A stretch of 64,000 nt of DNA from Bugula neritina (Eukaryota; Bryozoa; Gymnolaemata; Cheilostomatida; Bugulidae). This document shows positions 14,101-26,100 of the stretch, in pieces. The DNA lies in NCBI GenBank assembly GCA_964035545.1, contig OZ037765.1, positions 19,648,698 through 19,712,697 on the forward strand, written 5' to 3'. Positions within the stretch are counted from its first letter, which is position 1. Each line of letters starts with the position of its first letter. The notes beneath the pieces are model-generated. The model saw nothing but the letters and a program-made list of their open reading frames with translations. It did no database searches and was not told where the DNA came from. A program made the translations under genes and the position numbers.

Positions 14101-17100
14101 GATAGTGCAGTAGAAATACTTAAAACCTACTTTTTAAATGCATAACTCTAATTTTTCTTCAGAGGAACTAATCATTTTCAACAAAATCAATTGAGACAGA
14201 AAGGCAGCACAAAATTTGCTTTATGAATCAACTTTAACATGTGTTTTATAAAAATAATAATTGATGAGTAAATAAACTGTTTTAAGCCATAGATCAAAGA
14301 TCAAACACATATTTCCAAGAATAAATTGCTGAGTTGAGCAAATATTTCTATGTTATGTATTGGTGATTGATTGATTGATGGTAAAAAAGAGTTTAGTTTG
14401 AAAGTCTGCAAAGCTTTACGTCAACAATTCCAGTCCCAAAAACAGTAGCAGCTGAATATTATTTGAATTTAAGCTTATTTGCTTTTACAGGGCTTATGTT
14501 GCTCTCATAACAATATCTATTGGATTTGAAATTATTTGCGCCGTCACTGGTTTAGTTGCTTTCGCATATTTCAAAATGTGTGACCCAATTTCTGTGGGAG
14601 ACATAGCCAGTAAAGACCAGGTATTTGTACCTATTCTTGGTGTTATTGTGTTACCTATATAGAAGTTAAGTTTTCACAAGCTGAATATTTCTGAATACAT
14701 TGTTACTTTGCTTAAAAAGCATATCTTTCAAATTTACCATAAATTTACAAAAAAAACAAAAAGTTTGCAAGTTAATTCTAAAATGGCTCAAAATAAGTTA
14801 ATATTTAAAATTATGTTTAAGTACCTTTTGATTGAAATGTTTAATCTACATGTGAATATCCTTTATGAGTATATATGATAGCCACGCAAACTACTTGGAT
14901 TAAGATGAGCGTAAATTCTCTCACTGAAATAACTCATTTTGTTTTTTTAATAAATTTCAATATAATTTGCAGTTGCAGCCGTTGCTAGTTATGAAACTGT
15001 TTGGACGTTTTCCTGGGTTACCTGGCTTGCTGCTTTCATCTGTATTCAGTGCTTCTTTAAGGTAGAACGTGTCTTATATATGAATATTCAAATCAACTGC
15101 TAATCAAAAAGACATTTACATAATAAATAGTTGGTTTTGTTCATACATTAATTCTTTTCAAGTTGCTACTATTGGCACATACTTTGCTTGTAGCACTATA
15201 AGCTCTGTGATAAGTTCTAGTGCTGCCATTATACTGAACGACTTTGTCAAACCCTGCAAACCGGATATCTCTGACAGGGCTTCAGCTGTAGCATCTAAAA
15301 TAATATCTGTTGTTTTTGGAGCAGTAGCCATTTTATTTGTGGTGTTTCTAAAATTCTTCGGCTCAGGTCTATTATCGGTAAGCATAAAAATTTATTTACA
15401 CATTTTTGGGTGAAATTCAAGTATGTATGTGAGTACCTGCAGACACAATTCAAACAGGAACTATAAGTTGGATTTTGCCAAAAATTAGAAATAATAGTTT
15501 GGAAAGCATTATGAAGTTTTTATTTGTTTGTCAAAAAGTATTTTGCCTCCAACTACTGTAGCCTATTGAATAAAAATGTGAATCTATATTTCTAGATGGT
15601 ACTGGCTCTGATGGGAATTACTACAGGAATAAATGTTACACTATTTACTGTTGGAGTGTTCTTCCCATTTGTAGATGGCAGATGTGCCTTGATAGGAAAC
15701 ATTTTTGGGCTAGGTTAGTTATTATATAGCAACACCGACAATCTTGTTATTCAGAGTTTATAAGATGTAACTCTCTAGAATTATCAATTTCCTGAGAAAT
15801 AAACTTACTAATTATATGATATAATTATATGATGTAATTTTGCATCTATATATTAACAAAATACCTTATGTTATTATCTAACTGTTTCTCTAAAACTTTA
15901 TATTGTGTGTGGATTACTAAAAGCACTGTTAAAACTAGCTAAAAGGTTGAATTGCCATGATCATTGTCTATGCATATATGGAACGCTAGCACATTTGCAA
16001 AAAAGTTCAGAAAGAATCTACAAGATATAATCTTCAAACTGCATATTTATAAAATATAAGGCAATGATGACAAGGTTTCAGGTTTTAAGGAAAAAGTTAA
16101 AAATATTAATCAATTACAAAATATATTTTGTAAATCTTGCTTACGTTCTGCTATTTTTAGCATATGCTGGATGGTTGAGTTTTGGCGGACTGGTCAACAG
16201 GCCGTATGTGTATTCCTACCCTGTAACTACAGCTGGTTGTAACATCACAGATGAGAATTTACTTGCTAATATATCATCTCCTGTATATGACCCCAGTACA
16301 TGGAACCCTCAGTCTCACTACAGGTATTTTTTAATAGTTATGACAATTGCTTGTTTGTTACTTTTGCCCAATACAATTGCCATATTAGAAAACAGTTTTA
16401 AAAAATGCACCATACACTTATAAGCAGCAATCTACTGACTGCAATTTTTTTTAATAATGTTTAGCGATTTGATGAGTTTAATCTGTGCAAAATATTGTGC
16501 ATTCAGAACAAAATTTGACTTGGATTTTTGTTTGCAAATGTGGTATAAAATTCGAAAACTAAAACAGTTACAACCAGACAATAAAATGAAGATTAAAGTA
16601 GCACTAAAGAAATGTTTACAAAGCAACATTTCTTTTTTCTCAAGATGAATAATTAACTTTTTTTATGAGTTTTAAAGCTTATGCCAGCCTGGTTTTAGAA
16701 TCCTAATTATTCACCGCGACCAGAATTTGATTTAGGTTGAATATCTTGTCTTTTAAAAACATGCCCATGTTGAGTTATTGTATCTAGAAATTACTCACCA
16801 GCTAGTCAGGTTCTAAGTGATCAGCACCAATTGAGATTATCTACATTCTAGGCTAGTTATAGCTATAATACTTTATAGCTATATTGCTATACATGCTATT
16901 GTCAACATCTGCAGCTTTTATCAGTGCTTGACCATATACACATAATACAGTTGACTATAACTATATGCATAAACAACATGCCACTACAGCAGAATGGATA
17001 TCAATATAAGTTATATTTTGAACCTGCATAAGTTATATGGCATGTTAAATTTTCTTATCAACACTATATTTATTATTGAACTTTCAACCAAAGCTTGTAG

Positions 17101-18791
17101 CTCATCAAATATTTGAATACATTTCTGAACCTTATTGTAAGTTCTACTGTTGAAAAGGTTAGGTATAGATGCGATGTATGACATTTCCTACGCATGGCTT
17201 GGACCTGGAGGAGTGCTCGTCAGCTTAATAATCTCTCTGAGTACGAGTCTAATATGTGAGTACAGTTTTTCATTCATACGTAGCAAAACTAAGAGGTGGA
17301 AACAACTCCTAGTTCAATATACAATCACATCTATAATCCAAATTGCAACGTCCTATTTTTTTGAGAAATATACTTGTTAATGCTTTTTATTGTTTGAACT
17401 ATGCACTATCTTCTATGCCTAGTATTTCCAAATATATATTGCAGACAACAATATGATTAATTTCCAATTTGTCAAGTGTCAATTTTAGTACATACTTCAA
17501 ATTATAGAAAAATAGATCCTTATCAGCTAAACCAGACATGCAAAATGGTTTTTATAAAAACAGAGAAGAAAAGCTTATTGTCCAAACAAATATGAAAAAA
17601 TGTAGTAGCTCAAAGTTTTTACTTTGTTAACCCAAAAAATTTGGTAGTTTCGGATTTTTTTCTAATATATTAGGGTTTGCTAATGACTGGTTAGTAGAGC
17701 AAACAATTTCTAATAAATATGTAAAGCTTGATCATAGGTTGTTTCTCTACTACTGCGTGCAGTTTTATAGGTATTTTTATATTTTAGTGAGAAACAAGAA
17801 TCCTGTGAATAAAACGCTTCTGGCATCTTGTGTTGTTAATGGCCGTTTTACTCCACGGTATTGGAAGAAGTTTATTGATTACAGAGAAAATGGTGAATTG
17901 AATGATGTTGCACTGGTAAGTAAAGTATTTAACATTAGAACTCACTGTACTTTTATAGTCACTATCTCTGTGAGAAACTTCTGATGGAAGGGGTTTTTTA
18001 AAGCAGGCTAAGGCTTCAATCACATGTGGCACAGGAGCAATCATGACTGGATGCTCTTCCTGACATTACCAATGGCCTTTACTGGGGATCAAACCGACAA
18101 CTTGGTGTTTACTAAGCCAAATGCTGTAACCCCTAGATTACGGCTGCTCCCTCTAAAATACTGTAATTATTATAGGCATGCAAAGAAAACTTTTATCTAC
18201 TTTAATGTCGAGTTTACATAAATTTTGTACAGTATTTATTTATTCCTAGGCTTTTTTGCATGTAAAATTTTGCTTTTTTATGTCCAATATTATTGAGCTT
18301 GCTCATAATGTGTGTACAAATACATAGATATACAAAAAACTAGGCACCATATTTTGCTTTGCATGTTAACTTCAACATCGATATTCAATACCAATCACTG
18401 TCGTGCCATTTATGAACATTTCAATATGTTTATTCCTAAATTCCACATTTTTAAAAAAGACTTTTGATTACACGCAGTTAAACTTGATTTCCAGTTACCG
18501 TAATAGACTTATGTACTACATTTAAGGATCTCATTTTTACAATCCAGGTAGCATAAACTAATAATAGTGAATTTAAATTACAAATCTCAATAATGTGTTT
18601 GATTACTACCTCAGAAAAATAGGCATGCATTATAATAGTAGTAATATGTTTAAAAACAAATAGGCCTACATATAAAATCAACGGACACACATTAGCACAT
18701 CACCAAACTTGATTATCTTCATATGTTGGTTATTTTACAGAAAGCAGTTCACGATATTGAAGGCACAGAAAATATTCAAGATGATCTCTGA
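8189..18791 (+). CDS. SLC5A8-like: SLC5-family sodium:solute symporter, copy B (complete, 15 exons, 600 aa)
   Basis: Complete sodium-coupled transporter of the SLC5A8/A12 type. Exons: 8189-8373, 11128-11287, 11792-11857, 12479-12530, 12717-12784, 13213-13367, 13575-13730, 14491-14620, 14973-15061, 15194-15377, 15596-15713, 16161-16323, 17158-17255, 17788-17915, 18741-18791. Summed length is 1803 nt, giving 600 residues, close to about 610 for human SMCT1. The start is the first ATG in a frame leading into the family N-terminus (KWADYLVFS, then SAAIGFYYAC in the first helix). Other hallmarks are GGLKAVLWTDTLQ, SVFSASLSTISS at the second Na+ site, and sequons at about N482 and N491. Exon 15 adds a tail ending QDDL, unlike the TKL ends of the other copies. 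Exons 1, 6 and 12 are nearly identical to C-F, whereas exons 2-4, 8-10 and 14 are clearly diverged. Intron 1 is long (2.75 kb) and contains nothing I recognise. The exon 13 acceptor (TGAAAAG) is weak. Confidence 0.9.
8374..11127. other. Intron 1 of copy B, no recognised content
   Basis: A 2.75-kb AT-rich intron from GTAAAC to TTATAG. In C to F the equivalent intron is only about 350-380 bp. The extra 2.4 kb holds no recognisable coding region or clear terminal repeats. It may contain old transposon debris, but nothing can be classified by eye. Confidence 0.6.
12036..12087. repeat. C-rich heptanucleotide repeat (TGCCCTC)n with C6 runs, intron 3 of copy B
   Basis: About four TGCCCTC units are followed by two CCCCCC runs. 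The minus strand therefore has at least five G3-G6 runs separated by short loops, a sequence able to form a G-quadruplex. The surroundings are AT-rich, so it stands out. Confidence 0.85.
17939..18152 (-). mobile_element. tRNA-derived SINE (family 1), intron 14 of copy B
   Basis: Reverse-oriented copy of the family found in intron 4 of C to F. On the minus strand it starts with a tRNA-like head (AGCCGTAATCTAGGGGTTA, box-A like, then GGTTTGATCCCC, box-B like). It continues with GGAAGAGCATCCAGTC and TTGCTCCTGTGCCACAT. It lies between exons 14 and 15 and is about 210 bp long. Confidence 0.8.
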
Positions 18792-21700
18792 ATATTGGAA
18801 TATAGATTTAAGCGGTGATTCACGAGTAGACTCTTCAACTGGCACATGCACTATTTTGTATAACCATATTCAGGAAAAAACTAAATGTTTTGCAACGGAT
18901 TTTTTACATTCACAAAAAGACTATTTTTGTTTGTTTGTTAGACAAAAAAATACAAACAGTTGAGGAAAATAAACAAAATGACAAGGCCTATGGCGCAATA
19001 GCACTGCAGCTAGTAGAGGCATAGAGCCGTGAATGGTTGACAGTCAGCGTATTATTTTCTGTTATATAAGATTTTTATAGTTTTTTGTAAAGCTTTAGCA
19101 ACTCAAAGAGTATTTTCTTTTATCTACATTCACAAGAAGACTATTTATAAAAAAGTTTATGAATATCAAAAGTATTTAGCATCAGTTTTAATTGGAATGT
19201 TTTTATTTTATAAAAATTAAAGATATTGTTAGTCTTTATAACCACTGCTTTATATAAATTGCAATTCATCTTCATTGCAAAGTTAATTTACTTAATATTG
19301 TGCTTGATTATAATAAAACCAAATGTTTATTATACTAAGTTGCTTTCATCTATTAGCTCAGTAGGCTACCAGTATGTAATTTTTAAGAATTTGAAATCTT
19401 TGTTTGCAATTTAAGTTATAGGCTTACTATATTATATGACAAACTAAACACAATCTAAACTATAAATAAATGTATTCACGTATTAGCCAAAGTAAAGTAA
19501 TAACATCAGCTCATTTTTTTCACTTTTAAAATAATTTCTTCACAAAGGAAGACATTTCGCTATCATTCTTTATTCATTATAATTGGTTTTCTTTACAAAA
19601 GTCATTATAATAATTATTTCAAGAAAAAACAATCTTTATGGATTACCATTAAATCATAGTTTTATATTATTTTTTCACTTGTTAGTAATTTTCAGTGATG
19701 TATTTAGCCATTCTTCATCACATAAAATTAAACACTAATTGCCTATTAACCCTGACCCTTGATGTATTCTGTCAGCTCTTTAACTTGTTTTACTGTATCA
19801 CTGGTAAAGGAGGATGCAGTCTATTTAGTATTCAGAATTCCTGCCAGCCTTCCTGCCTAACGTTTGCTAGTGCACCGTTTCCTCTCTTTCTCCTATTAAG
19901 CTATTTCAGAGTGCACAGAAATTGTCTGGCTAAAAAAATGATTGTTTAAAAATAATAAGAACTTGGGGGTGATGTAGGGCTAATTGCAGACCATACTCGT
20001 GATCAATTTATCATCTGCTATAACAAGTATAACTGTTAAAATTTGAGTATAGCTGCCTGCGGTCTTTTTTTCTGCATGCAGACATCTTTTTTTAGTAGCT
20101 ATCTGTAAGCAATAATGTAGAAGCCTGTCCCTGCGCGTATCCAGGGTACTGAAGCTGCTGAATGCACCTCATCTCGTAATAGTAATTAGTATGGATCTCA
20201 ACAACTAAAAACTTAAGCTATTTAGCCTTGCAACTTAAGCATTTTACCCAAATATAAAACCCTAAAGCAGATACATGTTTTACCCTATAGATTGAGCACT
20301 ACGCACTTTAAGTAAAATAGATTTCAGTGATATTCAAAAGTTGACACCTTGAATTTAAAAAAACCTAAAGAAGCATGTAGCTGCATGTATTTATCGACTG
20401 CAGTTCACTTTAACGTGTTACAGATTAGCAGCTGTTAAACCTCATGTATCACGAATTTGTCTGGTTTACTATAAAGATTTGACATAGCCGTAAGCTGCTT
20501 TTTATCTGTTAAACTCTTGGATCAATTATATGCTGGTTTATTTGCTGCAATAACAGTAAGGGGGTTCCCCAACACGATAAGTCTGCTAAAATCCCATTTG
20601 GGCAGACTAGTGTACATAATCTTCAAACACTTGCTCAAGTCCATCTCTGAGTGTTAAATAATCACGATTAAAGAGTAACAATACTGTTCAAAATTATTTA
20701 TGTAAATAATCAAATATATAGAGCAGAAAATGCATGCAATTTTATTGCCTAAATAAATAAAGAGGACACAACTTCAAACATTGCCATTTTCAATAGTGTA
20801 AAAGTTTTATTCATTTATTATACATTTAAATACCATTGTTATAAGCTTTCCTCATAATCTGTAGAAGCTGAAAATGTTTTTAAAAAAAGTTCCAAATGCA
20901 ATAAAAACCAAATCTTCATTTGATCAGCTGCCAACTGGCTTTACTCATAATGAGGTTCAAAACTCTAAAATATAATAACCAAACAGTTTATTTATGATTT
21001 CTCGAGGCTATTTTTATAGTGCAAGTATTTGTGAAAAGGACACATTTACATAGGTCATAGATGCATGTTCTAGGCAATCATTACTGGCTGTACTTAATCA
21101 TAGTAGGTGAAATTTTGGTACAAGACCTTTTTCAAAGTTTAATGAAGTAATATGATATATTCAAGCAGCTTTCATTTTATGCAGCATCTCCTTAGCTGAA
21201 CTTTTTTGACGTCAACACAGTGATACTGGTATCAACATCTATTCAAAGTCTAAAAATAAAAAATTTTACTTACATCTACATAGATTAATTATTTTCCCAT
21301 TACACATTATGTCTAAAACGCTGGTACATTTTTTGTTTAAATAGTTTATTGTAATAGTTGTATTAGGTTGATTAACAGCATCAATATGATAGGCAGTCCT
21401 CAAGACCAGCTTTAAACATGAAGATCCAAAGGCATTTTTGTTGCAAATGCAGCTGTTGAAAAGTACAATGACCTGGAGTTAGATCTTTTTAACATACCAA
21501 AGTGGAGGTTACTGACAACACCAGCAGATTTAGTACATGGAAGTTCGAGGTAGACATTAAAAAATTACATTTCAAGATATTTATATGCAGCTGGATGTAA
21601 ATACTGTATTTAATGAAAGGATTTGTGTCACACTCATTACTTCAAACAGGTGAAGCCCCCTTTTCCTAAATTTTCAAAACTTATGCCTGGAAAGAAATTT

Positions 21701-23154
21701 CTATTAGCTGGCAACTCCTGACTGAAAACCTCTGGTTGGAAACCCTTAGTATAGTATTATGTTAAGAGTTGATAAGTACTTTTCAGTGAAATCATATTTT
21801 TTATTGATAGGCTACATCGAAAGTGAGTGAAACAGCATTAAACTAATGAACCCTCTCAAATTTTATTACGACTTTATAGGAAGCAAGTAAAACAGGTAAA
21901 AGCATATATATTTTCTTTTGCAATTAGCAAAACAAATACTATTTATTCACTGCATATATGTGATATTATACTGTATATATAAAATTGGCAGACTAATTTT
22001 AGCAGTAGCTATATTTATTATAATGCTCCTCATAACAATAAACATAATTCAAGCTATTAGACGTGACATGCTTAAAATGATGTCATCCACTTATTAAATA
22101 ATTTTGAGTATTTCCATTTTTGCATCATAAACATTGAAGTGCAGCTCTTACATGATAACAGAGTGCCTATCTAATAACCTGCATTGAATGTAGTGCACAA
22201 ATATCTCTCTTTAGTCTCTGTAAGTGCAGTACTCTGATTCTTCCTGCATTCCCTCCTAGGGTATTTGGCAGATTATCTGTAAAACAGGATAAACCTCTTC
22301 ATCTGAAAATAGTTTAGATGTATACTAGGTTTTTAAACTTTTATATGGAAAGCTACCAAAAATACTAATTATACAGAGAATGAAAATAATTTCAATCATG
22401 TTTGTTTATTTGTTTAGCTATAGATATAAATAATTCAATCTATTAGTCAGTTATGGTTGGGGAAACACACACCATGCCATACTTACATACATTATTTCCA
22501 AAATGTTTTTAATTCTTGCGTACACAAAGGTACACAGTGAATTTATTTGAGCATTTGCCTGTATTTGAAGCAGATGTGTATAACATATTTTTTGTAACTA
22601 CCGGACATTTATGTTGGTTAAACCAAAACTGCTTCTTGAGAAGGGTGTAGATATGCACTTACTTTAGTCGCCTGCAGTTGAAATTTTATCATTTTATTTT
22701 TTTAAAGTCACTTCACATCACAGTCAACGTATTATTGTGTTGTGTGATTTAAATCAGCAAGTGCAATGACTAGTACCAGAATTAAACTTCCAATGCTGGC
22801 TGCATGCAACAGCTTGCTAACATCTATACTATCATGCACATTTATAGCCAAGCACTGTCACCAAATAATACAGCTATTTGAACAATGCTTTGCAAATCAT
22901 GTCTCTAAATCAGACCAGCTTTTGATTTGGCAAACTAAGAGTAAGTGAACACAACTTACAAAGCATTATCAGGAGATTAAGCCCATTCTGATTGGCTAAT
23001 CTCAACCTCAAACAGCTTATATTGAATAACTTATTTCTGTGAATGTCATGTTTCATTTGAAAACTGAAGCTGGGGCTAGAGAACAGATTTTGATTTATCA
23101 TAAATTGATAGAACAAAGTATTTAGGAGTAATTTTACAGCTTTAAAACATAACC
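18792..23154. other. Intergenic region B-C
   Basis: 4.4 kb of AT-rich sequence with no gene recognised on either strand. A possible AATAAA signal lies at 18968-18973, 177 bp after the stop of copy B. The last 650 bp (from about 22500) is homologous to the region before copy E (from about 47850) and holds the putative promoter of copy C. Confidence 0.65.
22886..23154 (+). promoter_or_regulatory. Conserved upstream block of copy C (putative promoter)
   Basis: This block is conserved before C, D, E and F. It contains an inverted CCAAT box (ATTGG at 22991-22995, 164 bp before the ATG) and an inverted pair TGCTTTGCAA (22886-22895) and TTACAAAGCA (22956-22965). No TATA box can be fixed with confidence. 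Promoter function is inferred from conservation and position only. Confidence 0.4.
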
Positions 23155-26100
23155 ATGTCTATAATGAACACTGGGATATATTTCAAATGGCCAGACTACC
23201 TGGTGTTTAGCTTGTCTCTGGTATTATCAGCAGCCATAGGATTCTACTATGCCTGTACTGGAGGGAAACAGAAGACTACTAAAGAATATCTTCTGGCTGA
23301 CAGAAACATGCATTGGCTTCCTGTTGCAATCAGTCTGGCAGTGAGGTGAATGATAAAATTCACTTTGTAATTGTAACTATATGGAGTAATAATTCTAATT
23401 TATTTTCGCTCTGTTCAGAATGCGTGCAAATTGTGTTGAAGAAACATCATGTTGCACATAACTTACTTTACTTACTTTAGTTTTCTGTTGTTTAAAATAG
23501 TATTATAAATGAATGAAAAGTGTAAAAGAAAAACTGGATTCATTACTGCAAAACAATGAAATAATTATTATTGTATTCTTTTGTTATACAAGTCAACCTA
23601 TTGCCTCTAAGTTTGCAAATCTTATAATCAGTTATAAATACCCAAAAGAGTTTTAAGAAAATTTGTTGTCTGTGAATATTGAATGACATGTTTTTATTTT
23701 GCAGTTTCACATCTTCTGGCATTCTAATTGGTCTTCCAGCTGAGATATACACATTTGGTACAATATACATGTTTACTTTGGTTGGCAGACCAATAGCGGC
23801 TGTCTTATCTGCTAAATTGTTTATCCCAGTGTTTAAACAAATTGGTTCTATTAGCCTGTACCAGGTAATTTCAAACAGAGTATTGTAGAAAATAATAAAA
23901 GTTGTTCATTGTGTTTAAGTTCTCTTCAAGTATTTTTCTATAACTTATAAATCATAATCCATTAAAGTGTGAGTAAACTTATTGAATTTAGAAATATAGA
24001 AATTGTTAGTGTGTATTGTTTTAATATTTGCTACTACAAGCACTACACAACACTACTTATGTATATCATCGTAACCATTAACCTTCTCTTTAATAGCATG
24101 ACAAATTGTTTAGTTTAAACATTACACTATTGTATTTTGAAGCTATGTATAATAACTCACAATGTATTTTTTGTTATCTAGTACATCTATAAAAGATTTG
24201 GCAGACTCTTGAGTATTATTCTGCTAGTAGAGGGATTCTTTTTATCGGTGAGTCATTTAAATATTCAAGTTTGTGTTTGCTGACTTTCAATGCAGCAAAA
24301 CTAGTGACTAATCTACTCATCGTGTTTTTGATTATAAAAAGCTAATAGGAATTGTCATCCCAAAACAAAAGCTTTTAAAATTATGCATTTGCAAATTTTA
24401 CTTCTGGTGTTACAACTATGATTTTCTCAAATTATTAGCACTGTTTTGTAATTTGTATGCATTATACTACATTTATATGTTCTTCAAAAAGTATGTTATA
24501 GAATATTTTTAAGATTGTCATAGTGCGCCAAAATAACACAGCTCACAACAAAAAATTATAATTCAATTATCAATTTGAATACTGTAAACTGATGTAGAAT
24601 TATTAAAAAAATCTTCAACAATTGCCTTGCCTGCTAAATATTCTTATGCTTTGAATAGGTGTCACTACTATTTCTTGAAGCTAAGTAAGCTACTTTAATA
24701 ATTTTTTTAACAGATAAATATAGCTAAGCGGAATTTTTAAAGCTTTTAGCCTGTCCTGATGACTTTAGGTACCTAACTTATTAACATAATATGAAAACCA
24801 CTTTTTACTAACAAATATTTTTTATAGGACATTTAGACAGTAATTGAATGAATATGCTTTGATTAGAAGGTGGACTACTGATTCAACTGGAAATTACATA
24901 AGAAAAGATTGAAACGCATAAATCTTTATAAAATATGCATATCTCTGCTTACTAGTATAAATACAAGACTTTGATTTGACTGCTGAAATTATATCATAAG
25001 CATATTGTACAGTTAGTAGGTCGCTACTAAACTATAGCTAGAATAATTGTATGAGAAGATAATCACCATGCAAAGCATATTATATATTATTACTAGCATA
25101 TAAGAAACAGGAACTGTAAGATTCAGCAAAGCTATAACTTTCACTTTTGCAGATGCTGTTTGGAGCACTAATAATTTATGGACCAGCATTGGCTATGTCA
25201 GGAGGTGAGCTATAGTGTGGTAAAACCAATGTTTTTGAACATATGTTAGAAGTCATGGAGGTATAAACTTCATTAGCTGTGCTGTTTAACTTAAATGATC
25301 TACAAAAATAACATGTCTAATTTCTTATAAACTACTTGCTTTTTCATTACCTACCAGTATCATTCGATGTAATAATTTGGTGGTAACACTTTTGTATGAT
25401 ATTTTTCAACTCTCTTATCTTGATATATAAAACTTTAATCACCTTTTTGTAAAAATGCAGGTATTGAAATATAAGCTATGTTGTCAACATCTATACCCTA
25501 TCAACAACCAGTGAAATGTTACCCTCTGCTTCCCTTATTAATAGTGCCATAGTAAGTAGGCAGCACCAATTACTTACTTACTTTGTAAGTAGTGTAGAGC
25601 TCAAGCTAGCAAACTGTCTCATGATTCAAAAATTATTAGGATGCAATGGTAGTAAGGGAGCAGCCGTGGTTTTGGGGTTAGAGCGTTTCGCTTAGTGAAC
25701 ACGAAGTCATGAGTTTGAAACCCGGTAAAGGCCATTGATGTTAGGAAGAGCATCCAGTCATAATTGCTCCTGTGCCACATATGAATAAGTCCTTAGTTAA
25801 TAAAAGTTTTTTCCATCAGAGGTTTTCTCGCAGGGATGGCGACCATAAACTCCCGTGAGTTTTGAGTAGTAATTTTTATATTTTTAGTAACTGGTTTGAA
25901 CCTCTGGGTTGCTGTATGTTCCGTAGGACTGATTGCTATGCTGTACACAGTCTTGGTAAGTAGTTTATTCTTTGGTTTTCTAAATATATTGTATGATAAT
26001 TTCAACGACATTATGTAACTAATTTTAATTTAATCATGATAATACTGAATAGTTCTTAGTATTTAACTGGTTATCATAAGGTCGATAAGAAATATATTAT

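Noticed and set aside
15158-15385. Antisense open frames opposite exon 10 (also 30467-30688, 41824-42045, 56628-56849)
   Set aside because: They are shadows of exon 10 on the other strand; they recur only because the exon recurs.
8189-18791. Assigning a specific orthologue (SLC5A8, SLC5A12, SLC5A6 or SLC5A5)
   Set aside because: The family is clear, but these members cannot be separated by eye, so only SLC5A8-like is used.
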